Below, in pieces: positions 14,205 through 14,653 of a DNA stretch of 14,653 bases (its first letter is position 1; every line of letters begins with the position of its first letter). The translations under genes and the position numbers were made by a program. The stretch comes from Alectryocaccomicrobium faecavium (GTDB lineage: Bacteria > Bacillota > Clostridia > Christensenellales > Aristaeellaceae). The stretch lies in the NCBI GenBank assembly GCA_018713425.1, contig DVOT01000099.1, forward strand, positions 1 to 14,653, in the 5' to 3' direction. The notes beneath the pieces are model-generated. The model saw only the letters and a list, made by a program, of their open reading frames with translations, was not told where the DNA came from and made no database searches.

Positions 14205-14653
14205 TTACTTGCGAATTTCCGGCAGGCTGGCGGCCGCAATAGACTGCCCCACGCGGCGGCTGCTTTCATCCGGAATGTGCAGCTCGATGTGCAGTTCTGG
14301 GAATTCGCCCGCGAGCACTTCCTTGGCGCGTTCCAGCAAAATTGCGCCGCCCTCACCGGAAGTCACGCGGCCCATAATGAGCACATGCGCAATTTCATAG
14401 AACATGGCGTAGTACGCGATGGCGTAGCCGAAATACACGCCGATGGTCTCATAGATCTTCCGGGCGCGCGGATCGCCATCCTCCATCAATTTTTGCACGG
14501 CCTTCAGACGATGCGCCAGCGGCTGGGTCGCGTCCAGCTCAATGCCCGCGGCGGGCGCGAGCTTGATCACCGCGTCCTGCGAGAAGTATTTCACGCCGCA
14601 GCCATAGTCGCCAGACCATTCGTCCACCATGGCGTTGGGATTCGCATCCACCG
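14205..14653 (-). CDS. ROK-family protein, C-terminal fragment
   Basis: About 149 codons of the 3' end are present and the frame is open to the window edge, so the start is missing. The visible part has DEWSGDYGCGVKYFSQDAV, a helical stretch ARKIYETIGVYFGYAIAYYA, then HVLIMGRVTSGEGGAILLERAKEV cut here at its Gly-rich turn, and the ending IPDESSRRVGQSIAAASLPE. This is the C-terminal half of the ROK sugar-kinase/repressor fold (PF00480). The N-terminal ATP site and the ROK Cys cluster lie outside, so kinase and repressor cannot be told apart. It converges on the galT operon and ends in the perfect hairpin. The sugar context of the neighbours makes a sugar kinase or sugar-responsive regulator plausible. 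Confidence 0.75.
   Translation of the reverse strand, partial: VDANPNAMVDEWSGDYGCGVKYFSQDAVIKLAPAAGIELDATQPLAHRLKAVQKLMEDGDPRARKIYETIGVYFGYAIAYYAMFYEIAHVLIMGRVTSGEGGAILLERAKEVLAGEFPELHIELHIPDESSRRVGQSIAAASLPEIRK

Overview
The window looks like chromosome from an uncultured, fairly GC-rich member of the Clostridia. This is inferred from a WalR/WalK-type two-component pair, GerMN lipoprotein repeats, a Firmicutes-type (class II) GalT, an AAA-ATPase_like/DUF1703-type gene, AGGAGG-type ribosome binding sites and sigma-A-like promoters. Order or genus cannot be fixed from the sequence alone. I saw no rRNA, tRNA or CRISPR array.

Left edge (1-475): the start of an AAA-ATPase_like gene on the minus strand runs off the window and has its own plausible promoter. 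Behind it is a short minus-strand stretch that reads like the decayed N-terminus of a serine recombinase.

Cell-envelope block (476-5725): a minus-strand operon encodes an OmpR-family response regulator, a membrane histidine kinase and a lipoprotein with three GerMN-like repeats. A D-Ala-D-Ala carboxypeptidase (PBP5 family) diverges from it and ends in a clear terminator. The roughly 160-bp divergent region holds two good promoters and a large inverted repeat placed on the regulator's -35 box. The set resembles a WalRK-like wall-homeostasis module, and its gene order recalls actinobacterial MtrA-MtrB-LpqB.

Metabolic block (5758-13958, all plus strand): an APH-fold small-molecule kinase comes first. 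An ADP-ribosylglycohydrolase-fold protein with C-terminal beta-rich domains follows, with a promoter embedded in the kinase gene's 3' end. A consensus promoter (TTGACA-17-GATAAT) then drives a compact five-gene operon: galT, an AEC-family permease, lipoate-protein ligase, acyl-ACP thioesterase and a TIM-barrel sugar isomerase/epimerase. Joints overlap by 11 and 1 bases or are separated by 22 and 15 bases. It mixes galactose/sugar handling with lipoyl and acyl-chain chemistry.

Right edge (13959-14653): about 190 bp without a recognisable gene, then a perfect 18-bp-stem hairpin, then the C-terminal part of a minus-strand ROK-family gene that leaves the window.

Several genes have a first possible start codon too close to the Shine-Dalgarno (SD) sequence, or upstream of it, with the correct start one to eight codons later; I chose starts on that basis. 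The most notable signals are the recombinase relic, the triple-GerMN WalRK-like operon, the shared 13-bp palindrome on two -35 boxes, and the unusual galT-lplA-thioesterase operon.
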